64,000 nt of DNA from Eutypa lata. Its lineage: Eukaryota; Ascomycota; Sordariomycetes; Xylariales; Diatrypaceae. The position numbers and the translations under genes are program-made. This document shows, piece after piece, positions 35,195-45,700 of this stretch. Numbering within the stretch: position 1 is the first letter of the stretch; each line of letters opens with the position of its first letter. The stretch spans positions 1,116,001 to 1,180,000 of the forward strand of contig JAKULF010000012.1 of assembly GCA_022661535.1 (NCBI GenBank), read 5' to 3'. Under the pieces are notes generated by a model. It worked only from the letters and a program-made list of their open reading frames with translations. It had not been told where the DNA came from and did no database searches.

Positions 35195-36809
35195 GTTGGG
35201 CTTTTGAGCAGATTGTTTAGGAGGGTCTGCAACTAAAGAGAAAGATATGGTAGGTGTCGAAAGCGAAAGCGGAGGGGAAGAGGGAGGTGATAGTGACGTT
35301 TCTTTTGGTGGTGCAGGTGACGAAACAAATACTGAGGCTGATGAGGCTGGCGAGAGAATGGGACTGGCAGGCAATGGTTGGTTGGAGGCTTGAGCTGTCG
35401 TCTCCTCTAACAGCAGCAGGTCTTTAGTGGTGGTGGTAGTAATAGGTGACGCAGCAGGTGCAGCAGTAGCAGTAGCAGCAGCAGCTTCTTGGCCTATAAC
35501 GCTAACACCAACAGCACTGATACTGGCGCTGGCACTGTCACTGGCACTGGCAGTGCTGCTGACACTTGCACTTCTGCTTCTGCTAGCACTACTCCTGATC
35601 AGATCCACCAGCGACGGACGCGCCTTTAAACCTGGACGAAGCCCCAGCATACAATCGGATCAATCAGAATGCTTGCTTTCTATATGTATCAACGGGAAGG
35701 AAAACGTGAATTAAGGAAATATAAAACAGAGCTTTCATTCGAATATTATAATTCAATGTTCGTCAATATGCGCCCATGCAGAAGAAGTTAACTAATAAAT
35801 CAATCAAAGTTGTAATAATGAAATGAATGAGTAAGATCAATGCGATACCTACCGAGCCTCCGATGTCCTGTATGTAACTATTGTATTGTACGGTAGTTGG
35901 TAGTTACCTATTACTTCGTAACGGGCGGGAAAGGTAACTAGATGGTCACAGGGTCAACCGTTCGGGCGGGAGTTTAATACGGAGGCCTCCTCCACCTGTA
36001 CGACGGTAAAACGGGGACGACAAGCTGGGGCCAATCTTTGATCACGATAATATCGGATAGGGGTCGAAAATCATTGGTTGCTATAGTCTACTATCTATAA
36101 ACATCGCTAAAGATGATAAATAGTGCTTCCTATTACTCTTAGATTTCTCGCCTCTTATTAGGATGTGATGTAAAGACTTCAGCTTGAACCTTCTTGAGAT
36201 GCAAGCAATGCGGGTGACAGTATTCAGAGGTTATACCTGTAAGCTGACAAGACAACTTACATGCCTACATACCTCAGTAGGTACTGTCAAGGATGATAGA
36301 TTATTGATAGCTTACAGAAGCTCGTCGCTAGCAAAATGGCCATCAAACGATGTAATTATAAATACATAGATGTCTACTACACCTCAAGGCATACTTATAG
36401 CAGTGTCATAGCACTTCGACCCCATGCTGTGGTCGCTAAGAGGGGGAATACAGTTAGAACCTACTTAACTAGAGCAATATGTATGCCAGTAGAATTTACT
36501 CGAGAAATCCTAAGAAACTGTATAATACATCCAGGGATGTAGACAGGACTTACCAATCACAACATAAGTCGTGCCCTCATCAATCGTTTCTCCGTGACAG
36601 TTCTCATATCAGAATTTCCCAATAACAAGATCATATACACGTTGATTAACTTTACAGCATCGCTTCTTACACACAAGCAGAAAGCAAGGCTATTTATCTA
36701 CGTCACTGCTACGCTGGATAACACCTATTAACACATCACAACAAGTACGCTATACCCCTTTCTTACCTTACACACCTCACACCTCACACCTCACACCTCA
36801 CACCTCACG
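35195..36809. other. Spacer between V-ATPase A promoter and sphingomyelinase 3' end
   Basis: The first 450 bases are a low-complexity GCC/AGT-rich region, open in frame with V-ATPase A. The rest has no supported gene. A heptamer array at 36771-36807 abuts the sphingomyelinase stop codon. Confidence 0.55.
36771..36807. repeat. (CACACCT)n heptamer array
   Basis: About five copies of a seven-base unit CACCTCA, ending two bases from the sphingomyelinase stop codon. Confidence 0.88.
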
Positions 36810-39800
36810 TCACCTCCCAGCTAAAGCCCTAACAACCACACCAACAGCAGCCAGCGTATCCCGAACAACAGAAACCTCGCACTGGTCCATCATCCCATGC
36901 GCGACGAAGTCCCTCCTCCATGCCTCGATAGACATGCCGGCCATTCTTCCGTTCAGCCCAACGCGGCCTAGCCTAGAGCCCGGATGAGCGCAATTGTCCT
37001 GGGATCTGGCACCCCTGAGTCGGCAAACCTCGGTGGAAACGCACTCTTCGCTGCTTGCGCACTTCTTGTCTCCATTTTCATCACCATCATCGCCGTCGAC
37101 ATGCCAGCCTCTTCTCTTGCGGGCGAGAAACTCGGTGAAGGCCGTCGAGTTGTGCTGTAGGACCTCGGTGACGTTGTGCCAGAAGGCGGGGGTCAGTTCT
37201 GCTACTTCCCCATCTGCGACCTCCTTTTCATCACTGTCGGTTGTTGAAGCCACCACCAGGGGCCCGTAAGCTTCTTTGGCCGAGTAGTACTTCGTCCATG
37301 TCGGCCCCTTGGAACTGTGGAAGTCGGGGTCGCTCATGTTGGCTATGTACGTCGTGACATCTAGGATGCCGAAGGTGACTGGGTCCACTATGATAGGAGA
37401 AGAAAGAATACGGAAGATTTAGTCAGCTCGTTCTCCTTTTGCCAGGTGGATGGCTTCATGACGACAATGTGAGAGTTAGGGGTATGGAGTCAATCTCTGG
37501 GAAAGAAAAAAAAAAACGTCTACATAGAGACCATGGAGTGGTTTAGGGAAAGGAGGAGAATTTCGAGATTAGGTACCTACCGTCATACACCCGAAACGAA
37601 GGATGCCCCGAAGTAGGCGTCATGGAAGGGCCAATATAAGACATGGCGACCGCATTCGTAGAATTCCGATTTTCGTAGTCGCTGTACGAGATCTGGAATT
37701 CATCATTGTGCGTGTGGCCTAAAAGAGAGCGTCTACATTAGCAACACCCCTAAAGCTGATATCCCGAGCTCCATCTCCTATCTTACAGTCGCTATTGCTG
37801 CGGCGACCACAAAGCTAAGGAGAAGAAGAAGAACAAGAAAAAGAGAAAAAAGAAAAATGGATGAGACGAGAACAACATAGTTAGTTGACTCACCGAAAAA
37901 CAACGCAGCAATAGTCGCCTCGTACCGATTGACAACCTGATCGAGGTAGTTCGAGCCGTCGTGGAACGCATCCGCCGACCCCAGCGGCATATGTCCGATA
38001 ATGTAGACCCGCTCGCCAGCGCGCTCGGCCGCGTCGAGTTCGCTGATCAGCCATGCGAGCTGCTCGTTAGGATCCTGCTGCATCGGCTCCTCGTACAGCC
38101 ACAGGTTATGCCTGTAGAATAGGTTCGTGTTGAGCGAGATGATGCGCAGTTTGGGGCTCCCCGAGCCCGAGTCTTCCGAATCCTCCGGGCTCTCGGTACC
38201 ATTGGTGTGTCTCACGGAAAACGCGCCGAACCGCTTCGCATCGGCAGCACCGTCGGAGCCGATCCAGCTAGACCACTTCGAAGACAGCAAGTCGTAGAGC
38301 CACTGCGCTCCTCTATCCCCGTCCCCACCATCAACAACGCTCCTCGGAGGAAACGAATTCGTCGGATCCGCCTCGTGGTTCCCCGCAGTGCTGTAGACAG
38401 CAAACGGCAGGTCCGCCTCCATGCGACCGTAGGCATCCTCGATGTCGAGCACGTTCTGGGCCCTCGTGGTGTTCCAGACGGCGTGGTCGACGACGTCGCC
38501 CGTGAAGAGGGCGAAGGCGGCGTCGGGGACCAGGTCCCGGATCGCCGCGTACATGCTGTCCTCCAGGCTGACGGGCGCGTCGCACTTGTGCTCCCCGTTG
38601 GGACCCGCGGGCACGTCGTGTGAGCTTGGGGGGTCGGTTGCCGTGTAATCTCTACCGGATAGGGAGATATACATTAGCGAGGATTAATTGAACGAAGGAC
38701 AGACCCTAACGAAGTGGGCTAGGCTAGGTAGACGGGTAGGTAGGTAGGTAGGTAGTTCACCCCCCTCGCCCTCTTCATCACATGCACGCACACGACTACA
38801 GCATCAAGCACAGCAGGACAATCCAATTCCTACTCCCACCACCACGCCGCACCAAGCAGCTACCCAGCGAGCACAGAAATACAAAAATAACGGGCTCACC
38901 ACCTCACTCACCTGCAACAAATAGGCTTCGAGCAATTCGCATTGCTACCTTCGAGATAAAACGGATCAACATGGATATCCGAGTAGTGCACGACCTTGAG
39001 GGGATTGCGACCGCTCCCGCTCGGCGGCGGTCTCCCCTTGGCAGGCTTCGGAGATGGGAAGGAGAGCTCCTCTGCTTCGACTCCGGGGTACGAGCAGAGC
39101 CCCAGCGTGGCGACGCAGAACAGCCGCGAGGTCCGGGAGCCCAGCGTCATCCCTCGGAGAGCGTGGGCCGCGATCGGCCCTTCTCGCGCGATGGAACCTG
39201 AGCAGACGTCCGGGTCTTGGATCTGTGTTTGTGTGTGTGTGTGTGTAAGCAAAGTAAAGTATCACACACACTTATGTTAGGGGGTTGGTTTATATGGCGT
39301 CAGATGCGAGATGATGAATGTGATGCATATGTGTATATGTGTATATGTGTAGATACTCACATAGGTATGCAAGAGGAAATGGTCAGATGGTCAGATAGGG
39401 GTACACATACCTGAAGACGATTGCACAGCCCCGTCACCGTGTTCACGAACGCGTCGTCTCCTTTTATAGCAGCAGCTTTCAACCCAAGCAACAGTGTCTA
39501 TGAAAAGAATTCCGTAGTGAGCCTTACTTAATCCACAAGAGTCTCCCTCCTAGGGGCGGAGAGGAAAAGGGGGGAGAGACAGACCTCGCAGGTAACGCAT
39601 CCCTGGGTACTCTGAAAGTCCATGTCTTTTTCACCACCACCACCACCATCACTGAGATCTAGACTCTTGAGATCCAAGACATCCCGTAACGGCGCCTCGA
39701 GTCCTCCTTTCTCCTCAGGACCTCCCGGCACCAGGGGTTTTTGATCCGGCGTCCCGCCGCCCAGAACGGGCATCCACTCACGAGCTACCGAGTGGTGGTG

Positions 39801-39854
39801 TGCGGACACTAGCGCCGCTACCGCTACTGCCGTAGCACATATCGTAGGACGCAT
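36810..39854 (-). CDS. Acid sphingomyelinase-like phosphodiesterase
   Basis: Exons read from 39854: 39585-39854, 39411-39497, 38912-39222, 37894-38651, 37581-37718 and 36810-37387, giving 713 residues. A signal peptide (MRPTICATAVAVAALVSAHH) is followed by a saposin-like Cys region (GCVTCE; later LCNRLQ, DPDVC, LCSYPGV). The metallophosphoesterase core comes next, with the metal-binding motifs DIHVDPFY (about 201), GDVVDH (274-279), GNHE (313-316), GHMPLG and GHTHNDEF (476 onward). A Cys-containing C-terminal region follows. It should hydrolyse sphingomyelin-type or other phosphodiester lipids outside the cell, at the wall or in the vacuole; the true fungal substrate is not evident from sequence, since fungi lack bulk sphingomyelin. 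The predicted signal peptide, several NxT/NxS sites and the cysteines fit a secreted, glycosylated, disulphide-bonded enzyme. All metal ligands are present, so an active enzyme is likely. Confidence 0.93.
38733..38755. repeat. (GTAG)n array inside sphingomyelinase intron
   Basis: About five GGTA units in the intron between exons 3 and 4 of the sphingomyelinase-like gene (intron 38652-38911). Confidence 0.85.
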
Positions 39855-41581
39855 CTTGGCTTCCTAAATGACTTGCTCGAAATTGCTGGAGGTGAGCTCA
39901 AGTTGAACTTAGGCCTCCGTATGCTACCTACCGAGGTATGTAGTTAAGTTGATACCAGAGCGAAGGTCAAAAGACTTGGTGATGAGTAGAAGAACAATAG
40001 CTGAGTATACACTTATACATCAGGGGTGTATGCGAAGTATTGATTCGTCCAGAATAAGTCGTCGACGAGTGAATATTGGGTATCTAATACAGGTAGACTT
40101 TGAATTAACACATTCTATCGAGTACATCCAGAGTTCCCGAAGTCGTCCTCATAGGAGGTACTAGGAGCTAGGTAGGTACTAGATAGGTGTGCATGAGGTT
40201 AGTGGAGTCATACATGTATGCTAGGTAGGCAAGAGGGGGCAAATAAACGTTAGCCGTGACTGCGAATAATCACCTACATGCACTATAGGTAAGTAGGCAC
40301 GCTTCTATCATTCCTCACCAGCTCACTCGACACAATGCATGACGAATCTAGAGATCAAATAAACCAATCAACATACACGACGTCATCGCTGTAGCCTACA
40401 TACGTAGGGCAATTAGTTAGTTAGCGTGGTTTGCGGGCGATTCTCATTCGGAGATATCGGGGATATATACTGCTGCTCGGTTCTTGGAGGTTGTACAATG
40501 CTGGAGTGATCTAGCCTCCAGGCTTCCAGGTACATGCATATGAAGTAGGCAGTGAAACCTACAAGATGCAGCTTATCCGTTTCTTTTTTTGTTTTGTTTC
40601 ACACTGGATGCTGTGGCGTCAATTGTTGTCTTAGAATGTAGCCAGCGTGCCCTGGTTAAATACCTATATAATAATCAACTGATCATAGATGTTGAATGTT
40701 ACTGAAAAACAAGCACACTTGGATGATACGAACTCAACCCGGAACACCCGGTATTTACTTAGCTGCTTACAAAGTACGTGCTACAGATCTACCAATTATC
40801 GTGTAGCGCTATATTCTAGTAACAGCTTGGATATTATGGCTAGATCATGAAGGTAGGTAGGCTATCATCAGGCCCAAATAGTCCCAAAGCGCTGAGCATG
40901 GTCCATCTGCGTAAGTGGGAAAAGTCGCAATCTGTCTCTCATCACTTACTTACCTTGAACCCTATCAACCACATACATACATAGGTAACCAACTGGATTT
41001 TAGAGCCCTTGCTTTGGTACATCCCTGGGTATACGCATTCATATATCAATATCCTATAGGTAAAACAATAAAAAAAAGCAGAGTAGCGATGCAATCGATA
41101 ATTACAATAAACCAACCGATCCCCCTTTTTCCCATACTCCTTTTTTTCTCCAAATCGAAGTTGATACAATATTTGCCGCCCAAAGAACCGAAGAAGAGAG
41201 AAAGAGAGAGAGGGGGAAAGAGACTGGAACTCTCTCCCTTCCTCAACCCGGCTTGTATATCTGAACTGCGTGCAATGCCGGAAAAGCAGGTAGAAACCCG
41301 TCCTTGACTGGTAGGTAAGGACAGACGGTGGTGGATTGACCAAAGATCGCCCCCAAAAGAAAGTCGACAACGCCCTGATGCATCCCCAGCTTTGTTCGTA
41401 TACAGGTAACTTTTCCCGCCAACTGCCCGCTTGATATTCACCCACTGTAATTCCGAACCCGTTAGGTCCATGATAAGTAAGCACGCACGGATATTCTCCA
41501 AGTCTCCCTGGAGACCTAGCCATGATCAAATGCAACATCCACGTTCTGTTTTCGTTTTCCTTATCTTTACCCCCAATCCAA
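39855..41581. other. 1.7 kb spacer upstream of sphingomyelinase-like gene
   Basis: Contains the sphingomyelinase promoter and the 3' untranslated region of the CASTOR-like gene. GGTA and TACC units recur at 40171, 40853 and 41311. No gene is supported. Confidence 0.55.
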
Positions 41582-42796
41582 CTAATCCTTAACAAGAAGG
41601 GGCTGTAGCAAATCTAGCGCCTTCATCGACTGTTCCTTGGAAAGGATAACCGCGCCAGCTCGAGCAGTAGATAGATAAGACAGCTCGCCGCTGACACCAG
41701 TCTCGACCATGCCCATCTCGGAGACGAGCTTCCCGGCGACCCCGGAGACGATACCCGTAGCCTCGAGAGGCAGATTTACCAGATCCAGAAATATCGGAAC
41801 CAGATCGCCGTCGGTGTCCCCGACCAGCGAGTCGCTGAAAGCATGGAGCAACGTCTTGTCCATCAGCAGCGACGGAGCATCCTCCTGCGCCAGCGTGATG
41901 GAGAGGAACCTCGGCTGCATCGCGAGCACCGAGATCAGGCTGGTGTAGAGCTTCGTATCCACCTCGTCGAGCCAGCTCTTCCGCTGCTGCTGCTGTTGCT
42001 GTCCATCATCGCCGCTCCCGCCCCCACCACCGTTGGACCGATTCCGCCGCGACAACGACGACGACGACGCCTGGTGCCCGATGTTGTCCACGAACTGGGA
42101 CTGGTCGCGGCCGGCGCACTGCACGAGGCTGAGGCCGGGCTGGATGTAGGGCGTGACGCTGCGCTTCTTTAGCAGCTCGAAGGTGCGCTTCTGCAGCTCG
42201 GCGATCGTGGACGGCGGGGGCGTGGACGGGGGCGGGTCCGTAGCGCTCCCCGCACTTCTGCCCCGGGAATGGGAGGACAGGGCGGCTGCGGCCACGGGCG
42301 ACACGAACGCCGACGCGTCCTCGGAGAACTCGAAGTTCCGCGCCTGCAGGGCCTGCACGACGGTCTTGCGGTCCTTGGTGGGGACGAGGATGAAGTCCGA
42401 GTAGTACGTAGTGATGAAGAAGATGGGGACGCCGGACATGGCCAGGGGGGAGGTCAGCTCCATAACCCGGCTCCCCGCGTCCATGCCGCCGCTGATGACC
42501 GAGAGGATCAGGTAGGCGTCCTTGGAGATGCTGACCCGGCTGGCGGCGTCCCGGGGCAGGCGCTTGATCGAGGGCTCGAAGACATTCCGCGCCCAGCTGC
42601 TGTGGCAGACCACGGAGCACTCGATGGGGGTGATGCTGATGTTGAGGAAGCCGTGCTTGTTGTCGACGCTCACGCCGTCGTCCCCGTTGGTGGAGAAGCA
42701 GTCGATCCCGCCGTGCGGCAGGAGAACTTGCGCTATAGGTTGGAAGAAGGTCGAGTATAGGTCTAATGGAATATGTATAAGGCTGAAGGTCCCGTC
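41582..42796 (-). CDS. CASTOR-like ACT-domain protein (partial 5' end)
   Basis: The main exon gives 404 residues in one frame, entered at 42796 through an AAAAG acceptor. The visible sequence starts GTFSLIHIPLDLYSTFF, then LPHGGIDCFSTNGDDG, NISITPIECSVVCHSSWA and SRVSISKDAYLILSVISGGM. The ACT-like block TSPLAMSGVPIFFITTYYSD, FILVPTKDRKTVVQALQARN is the signature of the CASTOR/GATS family. A linker with poly-Gln and Gly runs follows, then a second, fungal-specific C-terminal half (FLSITLAQEDAPSLLMDKTL; LVPIFLDLVNLPLEATGIVS). In animals CASTOR1 binds arginine and releases GATOR2 to activate mTORC1; the fungal role is unknown. The first exon, expected to supply about 5-15 residues before DGTFSL, was not fixed; an ATG at 43031 or at 42944 is possible. 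Confidence 0.83.
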   Translation of the reverse strand, partial: DGTFSLIHIPLDLYSTFFQPIAQVLLPHGGIDCFSTNGDDGVSVDNKHGFLNISITPIECSVVCHSSWARNVFEPSIKRLPRDAASRVSISKDAYLILSVISGGMDAGSRVMELTSPLAMSGVPIFFITTYYSDFILVPTKDRKTVVQALQARNFEFSEDASAFVSPVAAAALSSHSRGRSAGSATDPPPSTPPPSTIAELQKRTFELLKKRSVTPYIQPGLSLVQCAGRDQSQFVDNIGHQASSSSLSRRNRSNGGGGGSGDDGQQQQQQRKSWLDEVDTKLYTSLISVLAMQPRFLSITLAQEDAPSLLMDKTLLHAFSDSLVGDTDGDLVPIFLDLVNLPLEATGIVSGVAGKLVSEMGMVETGVSGELSYLSTARAGAVILSKEQSMKALDLLQPLLVKD

Positions 42797-45700
42797 CTTT
42801 TAGTAGTCGATGAAAGTGGTTCTCGTTAGTAGGTAGTTACTTAAAACAGAAAGAAAAAAAAGAAGGGTTGTGTTTTCTTGAAATTCCTGTACGTAATGGG
42901 CTCCGTATTTTTCGTCTGTGATGCTGCCCACAGGGGGAGCCATGGGGTGCAACATGGAGGAGCTGAGGAGCGGGTGGCTTGTTACACAAGAAACCGCCCC
43001 GCAATTCTATTCGAGTAATTGCAGGGACCAAAAAGGAACTTCCTCGTCATATTGTAACATCGAGTCGGGTACAAGATGTTACTTCTACAAGCTAGGGAGG
43101 AGGAGGGAAGAAAGATATCATGAATTTTTAACTTACTAGAAAAGATATTTGTGCATTCATCGTATGAGGACCAGATAACCACCGCCTTAATCAATGTTGT
43201 AGAAGCTCAGTTTTGGACCTCGATTAATTCAATATTGGTCATGACCTTTCAGTTTTGAGTGCAGCATTCGCTTCCGTTTTCGGGGGCTGAAGTTAGGTAG
43301 GTCCCCTACAAGTCACTACACAGTGGGTGACGCAGAGATGATTAAGCGGCGTGATTGGCCAAAGTTTATAGATCAGTAGCTGAAGTAGGGTACCTAATGT
43401 ACTTGTATGTAGGTATTGTAGGTACTGTATGTATTGTATGTAGGTATGCGCTTTGATGGAGGGTTGTATTTTATAGTTAAGTTCCAAGGTTTAAGTTAGG
43501 TAGGAGGTATGTATGTAAGTTTAGTAACAGTCCGAGATTTTAATAGAAAAATCCAAAAAAATAAACATAAAAATATCTTAAGAACACCAGGCCGAGTAGA
43601 ACAAAGGGATTACAACATTTTTTTTATATATTCGAACGGAACAGTAACCCGGAAAATTTTTGTATAGCTTGTTACTTGTTTCTTTTATCCCATGAAATAT
43701 GTAGATAACTAGGTCGTTAGATAACCAACTACCTACAACTGGCAACTCGGGAGCAGTCGGGACCACCCGGCGCGATAGGAGCTTCAGTCGGGAGTTTTGC
43801 GGGTTCTGTCTAGGTACTAAAGTAGGCTGGTCGGTATTCGTAGGTTTGCTGCTAGCAGCAGTGCGAAAGAGAAAGAGAAAAAGAGAAGAAAAAATTAAGA
43901 AAAGGAGGCTATGAGGACCCTCTTCATAAGCGCCCTTTTCTCATATCATCCACCCGTCGGTAGGAAGTGAGGGGGTAAGTTAGTGGGTAGGTAGGTAGGT
44001 GTTCTTCTCGTCTTTCCTTACGAGCTGCTATGGGTATGCGTAGCGCACTGCATGGTAGAGAAAGGACCACTTTGGTAACTAGTGGGTAGCTAATGGGAGT
44101 GCTTATAAGTGGAAGTGAAAGAGATATAGATGTAGATAGATAGATAGATAGAAAGCGTCACTAAGAGGGGATCGACGTTCTCAACGGCTGATGAGTAGGT
44201 ATGTAGGTATATAGGCACGTATGTATGAATGTACGTATGTACGTATGTGATTCCTCTTCCACGCACAGATGGTTCGTGAAATAAAGTAAATAGATGATTA
44301 GATGATGCGTTTCACTGGTGCTTGCTTCGTTCTATCGATGCACGACACGCATATGGGGATACGTGAGTGATGTAAGGCATCTGCAAAGTGCCCAAAGCAG
44401 ATCGTCAGTCAGAACCGAATCTGACTTGATGACGGAATCAGATTTCGAAAGGAAGATTAAATACCTACCTATGTACGTAGGTAGACAGGTAGACAGGTAG
44501 ACAGACAGACGGAAGCTCATGTATATATGACCAGCTGATCGGTAAATAGGAGAGGGGGCGACTAAATACTTATGTAGGTAGGCACGCATATACATAGTAG
44601 TATCTATATAACTATATGTAAGAGGTAGGTATGTCTATATGTATGTCTCTGTATGTGTATGCATGCGACAACACCTCTTGAACCTGACGATCCGATCATG
44701 CATAAAAGACAAGCAGGAGTGCCATGGATCGGCATGCCACACTACACGTACAGATATATAGGTGGAGATGTAGTATAATGTATGTCAGCCTCTGCTGCGC
44801 GCCACGCTTGTGTGTATATACATACCTAGGTAAGCAAGTAAGAAGAAGTAGATATATATGCGAGTATAACCAGCCAAGGATTCAGGGGCCTAAAAGGGTA
44901 ACCCGGTCATACCTACATACATTCGAAAGAGGACACAAAGGTAGACCAAAGGAGCATACCTACCTGTGTACGTACGCCAATTCATGCCAATTCATGATGA
45001 ACCTACTCGTCGGCACTTAGGGAGAGCACAATTGATACGAAAGAGAGGCTAGGTAACATCTAGACACACCTGCAGGTCATTTCTTGTGTCTCTGCCCGCC
45101 GTTGATCCAAGTGGAGCCAAGAAGTCAGGCACTATGTACGTAGATAGACTACATACCAAAACTTGACCTACCTATCCACCGGTATCACGCACATTTGGAG
45201 GTATAGCGCGGTTGTGGTGGCGTCTTTCATATATATTATTGACAATGTGCTTCCTGAGAGGAGTCCTAGAGTCCAACCGAGTCTACCGTAGGCTGGTACA
45301 TAGGTACTTGGTATGTAGGTAAGTATGTAACTCTATGTAGGTAGCTTTGATAACACTAACAGATGCATGATGACGGGATCATATATGCGGTTCGGGATAT
45401 CCCTAGACGCCTCCTGCTCCCTTTCAACCGGCCCAGGTCCTTGGGAAGAGCAGGCAGGCTGGGATGCGAATTTCAAAAGGATGAGAAGCGATACTAGGAT
45501 CTAGCTAGCCTGGCAACCTGGATTACAAAGGTGGTTGGGGGATCTATCTAGGGGTCATGCTCAAGGCGTTTATAGGAACCGAGACGTCATCGTGGAAGCG
45601 AGTATAACGCATACTAAAGTGGTAGGGAGGGATAGGGATGTAATTCATGAGGCACAGTAAGTAAGTACCTATTTAAGTATGCATGCATGTATGAGGTATG

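Noticed and set aside
35427..35714. Plus-strand Val/Ala/Leu-rich frame
   Set aside because: Arises from GCC/AGT-type low-complexity sequence, open in several frames at once.
42269..42760. 163-codon plus-strand frame opposite the CASTOR-like gene
   Set aside because: Antisense of a well-supported ACT-domain coding exon with the same GC-rich third positions.
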